Shown one piece after another: positions 18,491-27,380 of a DNA stretch of 64,000 nt (its first letter is position 1; every line of letters begins with the position of its first letter). Source of the DNA: Boseongicola sp. (lineage in GTDB: Bacteria > Pseudomonadota > Alphaproteobacteria > Rhodobacterales > Rhodobacteraceae). Below the pieces are notes generated by a model. That model had not been told where the DNA came from. It did no database searches and saw nothing but the letters and a program-made list of their open reading frames with translations. The DNA is taken from assembly GCA_028824715.1 (NCBI GenBank), contig JAPPCV010000109.1:1-64000 (forward strand), given 5' to 3'. The position numbers and the translations under genes were made by a program.

Positions 18491-19344
18491 TTCAGGGCCC
18501 CAAACGTGAGACCACGTTCCAGATGGCGCTGGCCCAGCATGATGAGGAGGATCGGCACGATCATCGACACGACCAGTCCCGCTGACACGACGGGATAGAA
18601 ACTGACACCCGGGTTCAGAAGCTTCAGAAGCGCCACGGTCACAGGCGTGTTCTTGGCCGTCAGGATCAGTCCGAGCGCGAAATTGTGCCAGGCCAGGAGA
18701 AACACGAGCAGCGACGCCCCCACCAGGCCGGGCCGCAGCAGGGGCAGCACGACTTGAAGCATGATCTGAGGCCGCTTGGCGCCGCAGATGGCCGCGGCCT
18801 CTTCCATCTCCAGCGGAATGTCCTCCACATAGGACCGGCTCAGCCAGATGATCATTGGCAGCGTCACAATCTGATAGACCCAGATCATCCCGAGATAGCT
18901 GTCGTAGAGCCCCACGGCCTGAAAGAACTGGAACATGGGGATGATGACCAGAAGCACCGGCGCAAAGCGGAAACTGAGAATGAAGAATGCCAGGTCCTCC
19001 TTGCCACGAAACTCGTACCGCGCCAGTGCATAGCCTGCGGGAACGCCGGCGATCACCGACAGGAGCACGGCACCGATCGAGATGATGACGCTGCTGATGA
19101 CCGGCTTGAAGAACTCGATCTTCAGCGTGCCATAGTTTGTCGCTTCGGCATCCGCGAGATCGAAGAGGACCTTGTAGTTCTCGAGCGTGGGATCAAACAG
19201 GAAGACGGGCGGATAGGCGTTGATGTCCGCTGCTTCCTTGAAGGAGTTCATGACAATCCAAATGATTGGAAACGCCAGAGCCATGACGACCAGAAGCACC
19301 AGTGCGTTCAGCATTGCCGAGGCGAGCCCGCGACTCTGCATCAA
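18487..19344 (-). CDS. Carbohydrate ABC importer permease, MalG-type
   Basis: A 285-residue permease with six predicted membrane segments. The EAA loop EEAAAICGAKRPQIMLQVVL carries the conserved Gly, and the protein ends in RHLERGLTFGALKG-like fashion (ERGLTFGALK). It is the inner-membrane partner of the MalF-type permease, whose stop codon it overlaps by four bases. Confidence 0.92.
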   Translation of the reverse strand: MMQSRGLASAMLNALVLLVVMALAFPIIWIVMNSFKEAADINAYPPVFLFDPTLENYKVLFDLADAEATNYGTLKIEFFKPVISSVIISIGAVLLSVIAGVPAGYALARYEFRGKEDLAFFILSFRFAPVLLVIIPMFQFFQAVGLYDSYLGMIWVYQIVTLPMIIWLSRSYVEDIPLEMEEAAAICGAKRPQIMLQVVLPLLRPGLVGASLLVFLLAWHNFALGLILTAKNTPVTVALLKLLNPGVSFYPVVSAGLVVSMIVPILLIMLGQRHLERGLTFGALK

Positions 19345-20225
19345 ATCACCCTCTTTCTGGTGAATTGCCAGAGCTTCACCAAGACTATGGCGCTGATCAA
19401 CACGATCAGCCAGTTGACAATCATGATCGCCGCGCCGCGACCGAAATACAGGTTCTGGAATGCGGTGAAGTAGGCGGATACCGAAAGCACGTCAGTCGCG
19501 TTTCCGGGGCCACCTTGCGTGGTGCCAAAGATGATGTCGAACTGGTTCAGCGAGTCGATCAGCCTGAACAGGGACGCCAGAAGAATGTATGGCAATACCA
19601 TCGGCAGCTCGATGCGCCAGAATATGCCCCAGGCCTTCGCGCCGCTCATTCTGGCGCCTTCGATGATTTCAGGAGCGATCCCTCGAAGGCCTGCGAATAT
19701 GATCAATGCGAAGAATGGAGTGAATGTCCAGACGTCGATGAAGACGACGGCGAACATCGCCGTTTCGGACTTTGACGTCCACGAGAAGTTGCTGATTCCG
19801 ATGAAGCTGAGGAAGTAGTTCAGAACCCCGGTCTCCGGGTTCATCATGGTCGTCCACATCAGCGCGACCGAAAGGGGCGGCAACACGAGAGGCAAGAGGA
19901 TCGTCGGACGGAACCATCTGGCAAGCAGCGCCCTGGTGTTGAACAACTTGGCGATTGCGAGACCGAGAATGGCTTCGCAGGCGACAGCGGAAAACGCATA
20001 GATGGCGGTCGCCGAAACGGAATCCCAGAAACGTCCCCTGCCGAAGAGACGCGTGTAGTTTCCAAGGCCTTCGAAATCGACCCGCGTGCGGCCAAACCGC
20101 ATGTCGGTCAGGGACTGATAGAACCCCCAGAAGAACAGAAGGACAAAGCCACCCAGGATCAGGACCGCCGGCAGCAGGGAGACCAGCAGGAACGCGTTCC
20201 CTGATCTGGCTTTTCTGTGTGCCAT
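19341..20225 (-). CDS. Carbohydrate ABC importer permease, MalF-type
   Basis: A permease of about 294 residues starting MAHRKARSGNAFLLVSLLPA, with six membrane segments and an EAA-type loop EGARMSGAKAWGIFWRIELP. An upstream in-frame ATG at 20282 would add residues encoded by an intergenic hairpin, so I prefer 20225. It follows the binding-protein gene after a strong hairpin with a T tract. Confidence 0.9.
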   Translation of the reverse strand: MAHRKARSGNAFLLVSLLPAVLILGGFVLLFFWGFYQSLTDMRFGRTRVDFEGLGNYTRLFGRGRFWDSVSATAIYAFSAVACEAILGLAIAKLFNTRALLARWFRPTILLPLVLPPLSVALMWTTMMNPETGVLNYFLSFIGISNFSWTSKSETAMFAVVFIDVWTFTPFFALIIFAGLRGIAPEIIEGARMSGAKAWGIFWRIELPMVLPYILLASLFRLIDSLNQFDIIFGTTQGGPGNATDVLSVSAYFTAFQNLYFGRGAAIMIVNWLIVLISAIVLVKLWQFTRKRVI

Positions 20226-20248
20226 CCCAACTTTCCCGGGGCCCGGCG

Positions 20249-20280
20249 GCCCAAAAAGCCGGCGGCGAGACGCCGCCGGC
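20249..20280 (-). terminator. Intrinsic terminator between binding-protein and permease genes
   Basis: The inverted repeat GCCGGCGGCG / CGCCGCCGGC (20258-20280, loop of three) is followed on the minus strand by TTTTT. This is a textbook Rho-independent terminator placed inside the operon, between the binding-protein gene (ends 20311) and the MalF-type gene (starts 20225). It would make most transcripts stop after the binding protein, giving that protein in excess over the membrane parts. Confidence 0.75.
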
Positions 20281-20310
20281 AAGTGTCGACGATTTGTCGC
20301 CAGGGAGAAC

Positions 20311-21660
20311 CTAGTTCAGTTCGTCGCGAATGTCCTCGGCAAGTTCGGCCAGGCGCTCTTCCACGTCCGCCCCGCCAACCATGTCCTGCATGGCGACAGC
20401 CCAGGCGTTCATCGCCGTGCCGAAACCGTAACGCGGCGTGAACAGCAGCGAAGTCTTTTCCTGGACGGCGTTGAACGTGTCGTAGAAGTTGTTGAACTCA
20501 GGCTGGTTGGCATAGTCAATCCACTCCTGCGTTTCCCATGCTGACGCCCGTGGCGGATTGACCAGCTTGCCGTCAGTCGCGCCGCGGACGTTCATCTCCT
20601 TGGACGTGGCCCACTGTATGAAGTACCATCCCGCGCCCTTGTGTTCCGATGCGGCGTTGATCGCAAGCGACCAGATCCAGATGTTCGACGCGAACTCGTC
20701 ATTGTCCGGCGCCGTGAGTGGCGGCGCAAAGGCGATTTGCCCGGACGCGTCGGATGCGCCTTCGATGTTGTTCCAGAATCCGAACATGTTGGCGTCGACT
20801 GCCATCGCGGTCTTGCCGGTCGAAAGGCCGTCAACCACCTGGTACCAATTGTCGTTGGCCCAGCTGTCTGGTGCGCAGGCCTGGATCATCGCCACGTAGT
20901 CCTTGTGGAAGCGGATCGAGTCCGCGCTGTCGAGAGCGGTATCGAGATCATCACCGGATCCCACGAAGTCGCTGACGCCATATGACTGCGCAATCGAGAT
21001 CGGCGCCGTGTGGATGGACGACCAGAAGCGGACGCCACGAACGGCCATCGGCGTGACGTTCGGATCCGCCGCCGTTATTTGCTCGCAGGCTGCCGTCAGT
21101 TCAGGGAGCGTGCTCGGCGGCTCGACGCCAAGACGTTCCAGAATGTCCATCCGGTACATGAGCTGCATGTTTTCGAATGCGTGTGGAATGCCCCAGATTT
21201 CGCCGTCCGGCGTATCGATGATCTTCTCCTCGGCGACGTCCCAGGTCCAGGCCCGCGTCAGTGCCGGAAAGAAATCCGCATAGTCATAGTCCGGATTGGT
21301 CATGCTCGGGTCGTCGACAAGACCGCGAAGCGGCTCAAGCTGCCCTGCCGGCGTCACGTCCCACGCAGGCTGAATGCCGGTTCCGACGACATCCCAGTCA
21401 GGGGATCCGGTCGAAAGCTGGATGTTCAGCTTTCCCCAGTAGGTGTCATCGGGATAGAGTTCCGCGTTGACCTTGATGCCGGTCAACTCTTCAAACTCGT
21501 CCAGATACGCAACCACTGCGTCCGCGTACGGGTGAATGTCATAGGCCCAAGTGATCTCCGTGCCTTCGAACTTCCGCCAGTCAAATTCCTCGGCAAAGGC
21601 TGCCGGGCCCATGAGCGCGACGACTGCCGTTGATACAAGAAGTCTGCTTGTGAGTCTCAC
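20311..21660 (-). CDS. Extracellular sugar-binding protein of an ABC importer (family 1)
   Basis: A protein of about 449 residues with an export signal (RLTSRLLVSTAVVALMGPAA, then FAEEF). It has a family-1 solute-binding body: EFEELTGIKVNAELYPDD, DWDVVGTG, GIPHAFENMQLMYRMDI, and a C-terminal helix-rich end. I choose GTG at 21660 because AAGGAGG lies six bases upstream, which is far better than the upstream ATG at 21687. It is the first gene of the sugar operon, divergent from the TIM-barrel regulator, and a TTGGG-repeat operator candidate lies between them. Confidence 0.9.
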   Translation of the reverse strand: MRLTSRLLVSTAVVALMGPAAFAEEFDWRKFEGTEITWAYDIHPYADAVVAYLDEFEELTGIKVNAELYPDDTYWGKLNIQLSTGSPDWDVVGTGIQPAWDVTPAGQLEPLRGLVDDPSMTNPDYDYADFFPALTRAWTWDVAEEKIIDTPDGEIWGIPHAFENMQLMYRMDILERLGVEPPSTLPELTAACEQITAADPNVTPMAVRGVRFWSSIHTAPISIAQSYGVSDFVGSGDDLDTALDSADSIRFHKDYVAMIQACAPDSWANDNWYQVVDGLSTGKTAMAVDANMFGFWNNIEGASDASGQIAFAPPLTAPDNDEFASNIWIWSLAINAASEHKGAGWYFIQWATSKEMNVRGATDGKLVNPPRASAWETQEWIDYANQPEFNNFYDTFNAVQEKTSLLFTPRYGFGTAMNAWAVAMQDMVGGADVEERLAELAEDIRDELN

Positions 21661-21754
21661 GTCTTTCCTCCTTGGTTTGTGCGCCATTGTGGCACGCTTC
21701 CTGACCATCAACCTAGGCTCTGGACCGGAAACGGAGACTGCTTTATTTTGCAAG

Positions 21755-21772
21755 TTGGGTAAATTTGGGAAA
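21755..21772. promoter_or_regulatory. TTGGG direct-repeat element, copy 1 (candidate operator)
   Basis: TTGGGTAAATTTGGGAAA contains two TTGGG units exactly 10 bases apart. A near-identical element (15 of 18 bases) occurs at 27355-27372 in the other divergent promoter of this block. It sits between the sugar operon (start 21660) and the regulator gene (start about 21786). It is a likely binding site of the Fis-type helix-turn-helix of the regulator, which is inference. Confidence 0.55.
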
Positions 21773-21785
21773 GAGCCGGCCCGCG

Positions 21786-23525
21786 ATGCCGCGGTTCGGG
21801 GTCGATCGGTCAACAATGAGGCCAAGTGGTCGAAGGTTTCGTGTCGGGGCCGCGGTCGGTTCAGGCATGGCTGCGCGGGCGGCCGAAATCGCCGGTGCGG
21901 ACTTCATACTTGCGCTCGGTGCCGGCAAGCTGCGCTCCATGGGGGTTCCGTCTCCGGCGTCCTTGCTGCCGATCTACGATTCGGTGGAATTCACGTTGCA
22001 ATTTGCCTCGCAGGAACTTGTGCCTCGGGTCAAGCTGCCGGTTTACGTTGGACTGCCTCTCTTCGATCCGCGCCTGAGAATCGACGAGCTGATGCCTCGC
22101 CTGAAATCGCTCAAGATCGTTGGGCTGACCAATTTTCCGGCTGTCTTTCACTTTGGAGATCGGGCGGCGGCTCTGGACGCGCATGGATTGGGGTTCAAGC
22201 GAGAGATCGATTTCCTGACCGCCGCGATGTCAGAGGGATTTGACACGATCGGATATGTTCGCAATCGTGACGAGGCCAGCAAGATGGTCGACGCGGGCTT
22301 GACGTCGCTCTGCATCAACTTTGGCTTGAATCCGCACAACCACGACGAGATGGTCAAGGAAGAGACTCTTGATCACTTGGCGTTGGCCGCGAAGGACATC
22401 GTCGACAGCGTTCGCCGTCCTCACAAGCCGCTGACGGTGCATTTGGGCGGCGGTCCGGTTTCCGGGGGGGCCGATCTCGGGAGACTCTGTCGCAAGGCGG
22501 GCATAGACGGGTTCATCGGCGGTTCAGCGATGGACAGGGCCCCCCTTGAAAAGTCGCTGCTGAACAGCGTTGCGTCATTTCGCGAAATCGAAGTGTTGCA
22601 GGACCGCGTCGAGCGGCTGGAACGTCGCCTGAACAGATACAGCAAGCGCTACGGAATAGTCTGCCGTTCCGACGCGATGGATCAGATGCTGAATCGTGTT
22701 GAGAGCGCTGTCAGGAACGGCAAGCACCTGTTTCTTCACGGCGAAGCGGACACGGGACGGCGCACGGTCGCTGAAATGGCCGCAAGGCAGATGTTCCAGA
22801 AGAAAAAGGGCAATCATTGGAAACTGGAATTCTCCGCCTCGAGCAGTGGTGCTGAAGAGCTCTTCGGTGCCCAAAGGGATGCCAGTCTTCGCCGGAAAGT
22901 CGGCGTGCTGGAGCTTGCTGGCGAGGCGGATGTCATTACGGCAGGCGGGCTCGAAAGCCTGCCTTTGGACGAACGCAACAGGATCGTGCAAGCCCTTGTG
23001 AAAGGCGAATACCAGGTTGGACAAGAGGCAAAGATCCGGCAATGCAATGCACGGTTCATCCTGGTGCTCAACGAAAGCGGAGCCGGTGGCAGCTTGCTGC
23101 CGGGCGAACCGGATAACGGCTGCAAGGCGCAGGCGGTTCAGGTTCCGCCGCTGCGCGATCGCATTGAGGACATCCCGCTTCTGGTGAAAGGGTTCATGGC
23201 TGACTTCAAGGAAGAGCCAGGTGAATTCTCGCCTTCGATCATCCGAACGCTGATCAGGCATAACTGGCCGGGCAACCTCGCGGAACTCAAGAAGACGGTG
23301 GGCTGGCTGATCGAAGAGAAGAGGGAACAGTGCAGCGAGGATGATCTGATCTCCTATCTTCGGGACAGCGTTACCGAAGCCGGACCGGCGTCCATTTCCC
23401 AACGTGACAGGATCATCCAGGCCTTGCTGCTGAACAACCTCAATCGCACGAAAACCGCAGACCACCTTGGGGTGACCCGCAAGACGCTCTACAACCAGAT
23501 CAAGAAATTCAAGATCCTGACCTGA
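21786..23525 (+). CDS. Regulator: N-terminal TIM-barrel sensor, degenerate sigma-54-type AAA+ domain, Fis-type HTH
   Basis: A protein of about 579 residues. Residues about 15-255 are a TIM-barrel domain (PF09370 type; GAAVGSGMAARAAEIAGADF, VHLGGGPVSGGADLG). A coiled segment (EVLQDRVERLERRLNR) leads into an NtrC-like AAA+ region. The C-terminus is a Fis helix-turn-helix (LNRTKTADHLGVTRKTLYNQ). The Walker A reads GEADTGRRTV (Lys to Arg), the Walker B acidic pair is lost (ADVITAGGLESLP) and the GAFTGA loop is absent. It probably cannot hydrolyse ATP or activate sigma-54. A TTG at 21765 lies inside the operator-like repeat, so I prefer the ATG at 21786 (21816 is an alternative). It is divergent from the sugar operon. 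Confidence 0.85.
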   Translation: MPRFGVDRSTMRPSGRRFRVGAAVGSGMAARAAEIAGADFILALGAGKLRSMGVPSPASLLPIYDSVEFTLQFASQELVPRVKLPVYVGLPLFDPRLRIDELMPRLKSLKIVGLTNFPAVFHFGDRAAALDAHGLGFKREIDFLTAAMSEGFDTIGYVRNRDEASKMVDAGLTSLCINFGLNPHNHDEMVKEETLDHLALAAKDIVDSVRRPHKPLTVHLGGGPVSGGADLGRLCRKAGIDGFIGGSAMDRAPLEKSLLNSVASFREIEVLQDRVERLERRLNRYSKRYGIVCRSDAMDQMLNRVESAVRNGKHLFLHGEADTGRRTVAEMAARQMFQKKKGNHWKLEFSASSSGAEELFGAQRDASLRRKVGVLELAGEADVITAGGLESLPLDERNRIVQALVKGEYQVGQEAKIRQCNARFILVLNESGAGGSLLPGEPDNGCKAQAVQVPPLRDRIEDIPLLVKGFMADFKEEPGEFSPSIIRTLIRHNWPGNLAELKKTVGWLIEEKREQCSEDDLISYLRDSVTEAGPASISQRDRIIQALLLNNLNRTKTADHLGVTRKTLYNQIKKFKILT

Positions 23526-23539
23526 CAGCCGTCAGAAAG

Positions 23540-25240
23540 TCATGCGGCGGCCTTGCCATGACCTTCAAGTGCATGCTCCACCGCCAGATAGGCTGACACG
23601 ATTGCAGGCCCGATAGTGATGCCCGCGCCCGGATATTTGCCGGCCATTATCGACGTGGCGTCATTGCCGCAGGCATAGAGCCCCTTTATCACGCTTCTGT
23701 CTTCCCGCAGAACCCTTGCGCTTTCGTCGGTTTTCAGGCCGGCGGCGGTACCCAGCGTGCCGGGCACGATGCGCAGCGCGATGAAAGGCCCGTTCCTGAT
23801 GGGTCCCAGATTGGGGTTCTTCAGGCCGAGGGTCGCGTCTCCCAGCGTTCTGTTGAATGCGGACTCGCCGCGCGCGAATTCCGGATCTGTTCCCGTTTCG
23901 GCGTTCCTGTTGTGCTGGGCGACCGTGGCTGACAAGGCGGCGGGGTCTATGCCGATCTCTTTCGCCAAGTCTTCAAGCGATTGCCCTCGTTGAATGTAGC
24001 CTCGACGAATGTAGCTCCCAAGGCTCGGTGTCCAGGGCCAGGGCAGGATGTCGCCCATTCCACGCATCTTCACGAAGGCTTCCTCGCAGATGAAGAAGAA
24101 CCTCTCGTCATCCGGATAGCCGTGTTCGAACAGCCCGATGCACACGTCATGGTAGGAGTTTGATTCATTGACGAAACGCGTGCCGTCAGGGCCGACGGCA
24201 ATGACGCCGGGCCGACCGCGGTCAAGCCAGCCATATGGCACGATTGTCGTGGATCCGTCCCTGTTCTTCAGCTTCGACACCGGGGTCCAAAAGCCCGGGC
24301 TGGCAACATCGGCATCGACGGCGCCGCCCGCCTGTCGCGCGGCGGCGATCCCGTCACCCTGGGCTTCGGGCGCACTGAGCGTGACGTGATGGCGGTGCTT
24401 CGCGCCAATCTCGGCGCGCAACTCCGCGCTGGCCGCAAATCCGCCGGTTGCCAGGATCACGCCTTCGCGCGCCAGGACCTCGATTTCCGTCCCGTTATGC
24501 AGCACCCTGGCGCCCGCGACGCCCCTGTCATTCATGATCAGTTCCTTCATTGGGCAACTGGTTCGCAAGTCGACACCCAACTTGCGGAGGCTCACCAGGC
24601 TCGCCGCAAGGAATGCATTTCCGCCGCTGAGTTCCGTGCCGCGCGAATGTCTCAGCCGGTCTTTCGCGAACCGGACTGCACGACGGAGAACGTGGCCCAT
24701 GGCCGTCGTCGACTTGAACGGGTTCAGGAAGTGCTTGATCTCGCTTGACGTGATCATCATGCCGCCCAGAATGACCCGGATCGGGTCGCCGATCAGATCG
24801 AAGTCATGGCCGAGCCTGCGGCCGTCATAGGGAACCGGGCTGAGCGCACGCCCCTTGTCTACGCCGCCTTCGCGGGACGAGTGATAGTCCGGTGCACCGG
24901 CCAGGACGAACTTGACTTCCGAGCAATCCTCGATCGCACGCACGGCTTCGGGCCCGCGTTCCAGAAAGGTGTCGATTTTGACCTCGTCATAGAAGTCGCC
25001 CAACTCGCCCTTGAGGTAGGTGCGGGCCTGATCGAGCGTGTCGTCGATTCCTGCCTCCTTTGCATGGTCGGAGCACGGGACCCAGATCATTCCGTTGGAC
25101 AGCGCGGTCGTGCCGCCGACTTTCCTTGCCTTTTCGCAGAGCATCACGGACTTGCCCCGGGACGAGGCGTAGAGTGCCGCGCTCACGCCAGCGGCACCGC
25201 TTCCGATGACAAGAAAGTCGACGGATCGCTCGGTGCTCAT
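23540..25240 (-). CDS. FAD-dependent oxidoreductase, fumarate reductase/3-ketosteroid-dehydrogenase-like flavoprotein
   Basis: A 566-residue flavoprotein of the FAD_binding_2 (PF00890) type. It has the N-terminal dinucleotide motif VIGSGAAGVSAALYASSRG, GGTTALSNGMIWVP, and the C-terminal FAD-closing block GLYACGNDATSIMAGKYPGA with GITIGPAIVSAYLA. Relatives reduce fumarate-like double bonds or desaturate steroids and related compounds. It is the last gene of a three-gene operon with TIM-barrel and UPF0261 proteins, joined by a four-base ATGA overlap. This hints that it acts on the same unknown metabolite. No signal peptide or heme domain is seen, so a cytoplasmic location is likely. Confidence 0.88.
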   Translation of the reverse strand: MSTERSVDFLVIGSGAAGVSAALYASSRGKSVMLCEKARKVGGTTALSNGMIWVPCSDHAKEAGIDDTLDQARTYLKGELGDFYDEVKIDTFLERGPEAVRAIEDCSEVKFVLAGAPDYHSSREGGVDKGRALSPVPYDGRRLGHDFDLIGDPIRVILGGMMITSSEIKHFLNPFKSTTAMGHVLRRAVRFAKDRLRHSRGTELSGGNAFLAASLVSLRKLGVDLRTSCPMKELIMNDRGVAGARVLHNGTEIEVLAREGVILATGGFAASAELRAEIGAKHRHHVTLSAPEAQGDGIAAARQAGGAVDADVASPGFWTPVSKLKNRDGSTTIVPYGWLDRGRPGVIAVGPDGTRFVNESNSYHDVCIGLFEHGYPDDERFFFICEEAFVKMRGMGDILPWPWTPSLGSYIRRGYIQRGQSLEDLAKEIGIDPAALSATVAQHNRNAETGTDPEFARGESAFNRTLGDATLGLKNPNLGPIRNGPFIALRIVPGTLGTAAGLKTDESARVLREDRSVIKGLYACGNDATSIMAGKYPGAGITIGPAIVSAYLAVEHALEGHGKAAA

Positions 25241-26073
25241 TCGGACCGGCCTTCTGAAATCGGAATGGACTTGAACTCTTCCGCAATCGACTTGACCGCG
25301 CGTTCGATTGGAATGCGTTCAATGGATGACGCACCAACAAAGCCCACGCATCCGGTCTCTTCATAGACACGGCGCGTGTCCGAGGGTTCGGCGACTCGTC
25401 CACCGTGGCAGAGAAAGATCGGCGAATGGCCCCCAGCGGTGACAGCGTCGAGCATTTCCGAGATCTTGCGGATTTCATCGTCGATCCGGGTGCCGGTCTC
25501 GTGGCCGACCAAGCCGCCACCGGTAGCGCCAACATGCGGTACAAGGCAGTCGACGCCCTTTTCCGCGACATCCAGCGCATCCTGGACGGTTGCGACGTAG
25601 GCCATGGTGAAGACGTCGTGCGCCACGGCGCGTTCGATCAGTTCAACCTCGCGATTCCAGCCAAGCCCGACCTTGCTCCGACGCTTGCGCCATGTTTCGC
25701 CCATTGTGGATATGGTCGGGTAGTTGATGATCCCCGAAAAGCCCGCCGCCTGGAAATCATCGAGAAGCCGGTCCAGGTCCATTCGGGTCGGATCCCAGGC
25801 CTCGATGCCCCCGATGACCGGCGTGTCCGAGACGACGTTGCGGATCTCTGCGGCCATTTCGATGGTTGCCGTGTTGGAATCGCCGATTCGGCTTGTTGGT
25901 AGCCCCATCAGGCGGGATCGCCCGGTACTGTAGACGATCAGCAGGTCCGCACCGCCCAGGGCCGCGCATTTTGCAATCAGGCCACAGCTCGTGCCTGCGC
26001 CTAGAATGGGTCGGTTCGCCTGGGTTTCGGTGTCAAGGCGTGCAAGTATCTCCTGTCGAGAAAAGTTCTTCAT
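25237..26073 (-). CDS. TIM-barrel protein, PEP-hydrolase-like / Tm-1 C-terminal-like (PF09370)
   Basis: A protein of about 278 residues with the family motifs GAGTSCGLIAKCAALGGADL, STGRSRLMGLPTS, GFSGIINYPTISTMG, VPHVGATGGGLVG and LCHGGRVAEPSDT. In plants this domain forms the C-terminal half of Tm-1. In bacteria it is usually encoded next to UPF0261, as here. ATG at 26073 overlaps the UPF0261 stop as ATGA, and an upstream in-frame ATG at 26112 would lie inside that gene. The sensor domain of the regulator at 21786 belongs to the same family. The reaction is unknown; the 'PEP hydrolase' label is historical. Confidence 0.88.
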   Translation of the reverse strand: MKNFSRQEILARLDTETQANRPILGAGTSCGLIAKCAALGGADLLIVYSTGRSRLMGLPTSRIGDSNTATIEMAAEIRNVVSDTPVIGGIEAWDPTRMDLDRLLDDFQAAGFSGIINYPTISTMGETWRKRRSKVGLGWNREVELIERAVAHDVFTMAYVATVQDALDVAEKGVDCLVPHVGATGGGLVGHETGTRIDDEIRKISEMLDAVTAGGHSPIFLCHGGRVAEPSDTRRVYEETGCVGFVGASSIERIPIERAVKSIAEEFKSIPISEGRSE

Positions 26074-27302
26074 GGCCGTGCTTCCATTTGCGCAATCATC
26101 CAATCTGAACAAAGCGCTGCGAATTCGGGATCGTTGATGTGGTGCACCGTTTCGGTCACCGGAATTGAGGGGACCAGCGTTTCCTTCATGCTGTCGCGCC
26201 AGGCCGTGTTGGCGGATGGATCGTGAAACGCTTGCCCTGGACGGTCATAGTCCGAAACACCACCGCCGGGCCAGAGCACCACCACAGGTCCGGTTGCCTC
26301 GTTGAGTCGCTCGGCCGTCTGGCGCGCGATTTCAGCGGTGTCTTCCGGTATTGTCCGTACGAGTGTTGTCATCGGCGTGTGTTGAAATTTGACGCGGTCC
26401 GCAAAATTCGGCGGCACAGTATCTGGCGCACCAAAGTTCACCATGTCTGTCGCGCCTGGCGCAATGACCTGCGGAATGCCAACACGACTTGCCGCCGTAA
26501 GGCGGCCTTCGCCCGCACTGGCCGTTCCGCCGAGGTGCAAATCCGCCATCTCGGTCGTCGTCAGGTCAATGACTCCGTCAAACGTGCCCTTGGCGATCAA
26601 CGATTCCATCGTGCGGCCTCCGGCACCGTTGGCGGGAAAGGCAACAACGGTGATTCCGGCCGATTCAAGCGACGACTTGATGGTTTGCACAGCTGGCGTC
26701 GTGACACCAAAGGCGGTAATCGCAACCGTTTTGCCTGTCCTCTCCTCGACACCTTTCCATGCAAGCCCAGCCAGCATGTCAGCGGCGTTGCCCAACGTAG
26801 CGCGCGTGAACTGGTTCATGCCGAACAGGTCCACCAGCGTTGGCAGAAGGATTGTATCGGTCGTGGTTGCAATCTCGGCCAGCAGGGCGGGACGCCCGCT
26901 TGTCACAAGCAGTTTCGGGAACCCGTAAGGCAGGTCCTTTGTGGCGCGGTGGAACACGCCTGCACCCTTGCCTCCCCCAATCCCCGCAATTGCCGAGATT
27001 TCACCCTTGTCAAACATCGCGCGGACAATCCTGGCCGCACCGGAGGCCATGACATCCATGGCGTCTGCCGGTCCGCTTGCACTGGAGAGTCCGCCTCCCG
27101 ATCGACTGACGCATTCACGGCTGACATCGGCAGGGAATGCTGGCAACCCGGAAGTGCCCACATCCACGACACAGACGCAGCGACGGGATCTTTCGACCAG
27201 GAGGCTCTTCAGATGGGCCGCTTCCTCCCCCTTTGAATCCAAGGTGGCAAGAAGAACAACTTTGTGACCCAGGTTGCTCAAGACAGTCTCCTCATTTGCC
27301 AT
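26070..27302 (-). CDS. UPF0261 / Tm-1-like ATP-binding protein
   Basis: A 410-residue UPF0261 (PF06792) protein. It has N-terminal VVLLATLDSKGEEAAHLKSL, then DVGTSGLPAFPADVSRE. It has GIGGGKGAGVFHRATKDLPY with a glycine-rich nucleotide-binding look, AFPANGAGGRTMESLI, and IAPGATDMVNFG. Plant Tm-1, which blocks tobamovirus replication, carries this domain at its N-terminus. In bacteria the function is unknown. It is the first gene of an operon with the TIM-barrel and flavoprotein genes, transcribed away from a TTGGG-repeat element 53 bases upstream. Confidence 0.9.
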   Translation of the reverse strand: MANEETVLSNLGHKVVLLATLDSKGEEAAHLKSLLVERSRRCVCVVDVGTSGLPAFPADVSRECVSRSGGGLSSASGPADAMDVMASGAARIVRAMFDKGEISAIAGIGGGKGAGVFHRATKDLPYGFPKLLVTSGRPALLAEIATTTDTILLPTLVDLFGMNQFTRATLGNAADMLAGLAWKGVEERTGKTVAITAFGVTTPAVQTIKSSLESAGITVVAFPANGAGGRTMESLIAKGTFDGVIDLTTTEMADLHLGGTASAGEGRLTAASRVGIPQVIAPGATDMVNFGAPDTVPPNFADRVKFQHTPMTTLVRTIPEDTAEIARQTAERLNEATGPVVVLWPGGGVSDYDRPGQAFHDPSANTAWRDSMKETLVPSIPVTETVHHINDPEFAALCSDWMIAQMEARP

Positions 27303-27354
27303 TGTCTTCTTGTCGCACAGAGCCGCTGCGCAGAGACACGGATTGCTTGAGCAC

Positions 27355-27372
27355 TTGGGAAATTTTGGGTAA
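27355..27372. promoter_or_regulatory. TTGGG direct-repeat element, copy 2 (candidate operator)
   Basis: TTGGGAAATTTTGGGTAA matches copy 1 at 21755 in 15 of 18 positions, with the same 10-base spacing of the TTGGG units. It lies between the divergent UPF0261 operon (start 27302) and the gene at 27381. The shared element points to common control by the TIM-barrel regulator. Confidence 0.55.
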
Positions 27373-27380
27373 CGGAGTGC

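Noticed and set aside
16913-18598. Plus-strand open frame of over 560 codons
   Set aside because: It lies opposite the SDR and PfkB kinase genes, both of which show complete family motifs. The long frame is a by-product of high GC at third positions.
21765-21785. TTG start for the TIM-barrel regulator
   Set aside because: The TTG is part of the repeated TTGGG operator-like element and has no proper ribosome-binding site. ATG 21786 or 21816 is more plausible.
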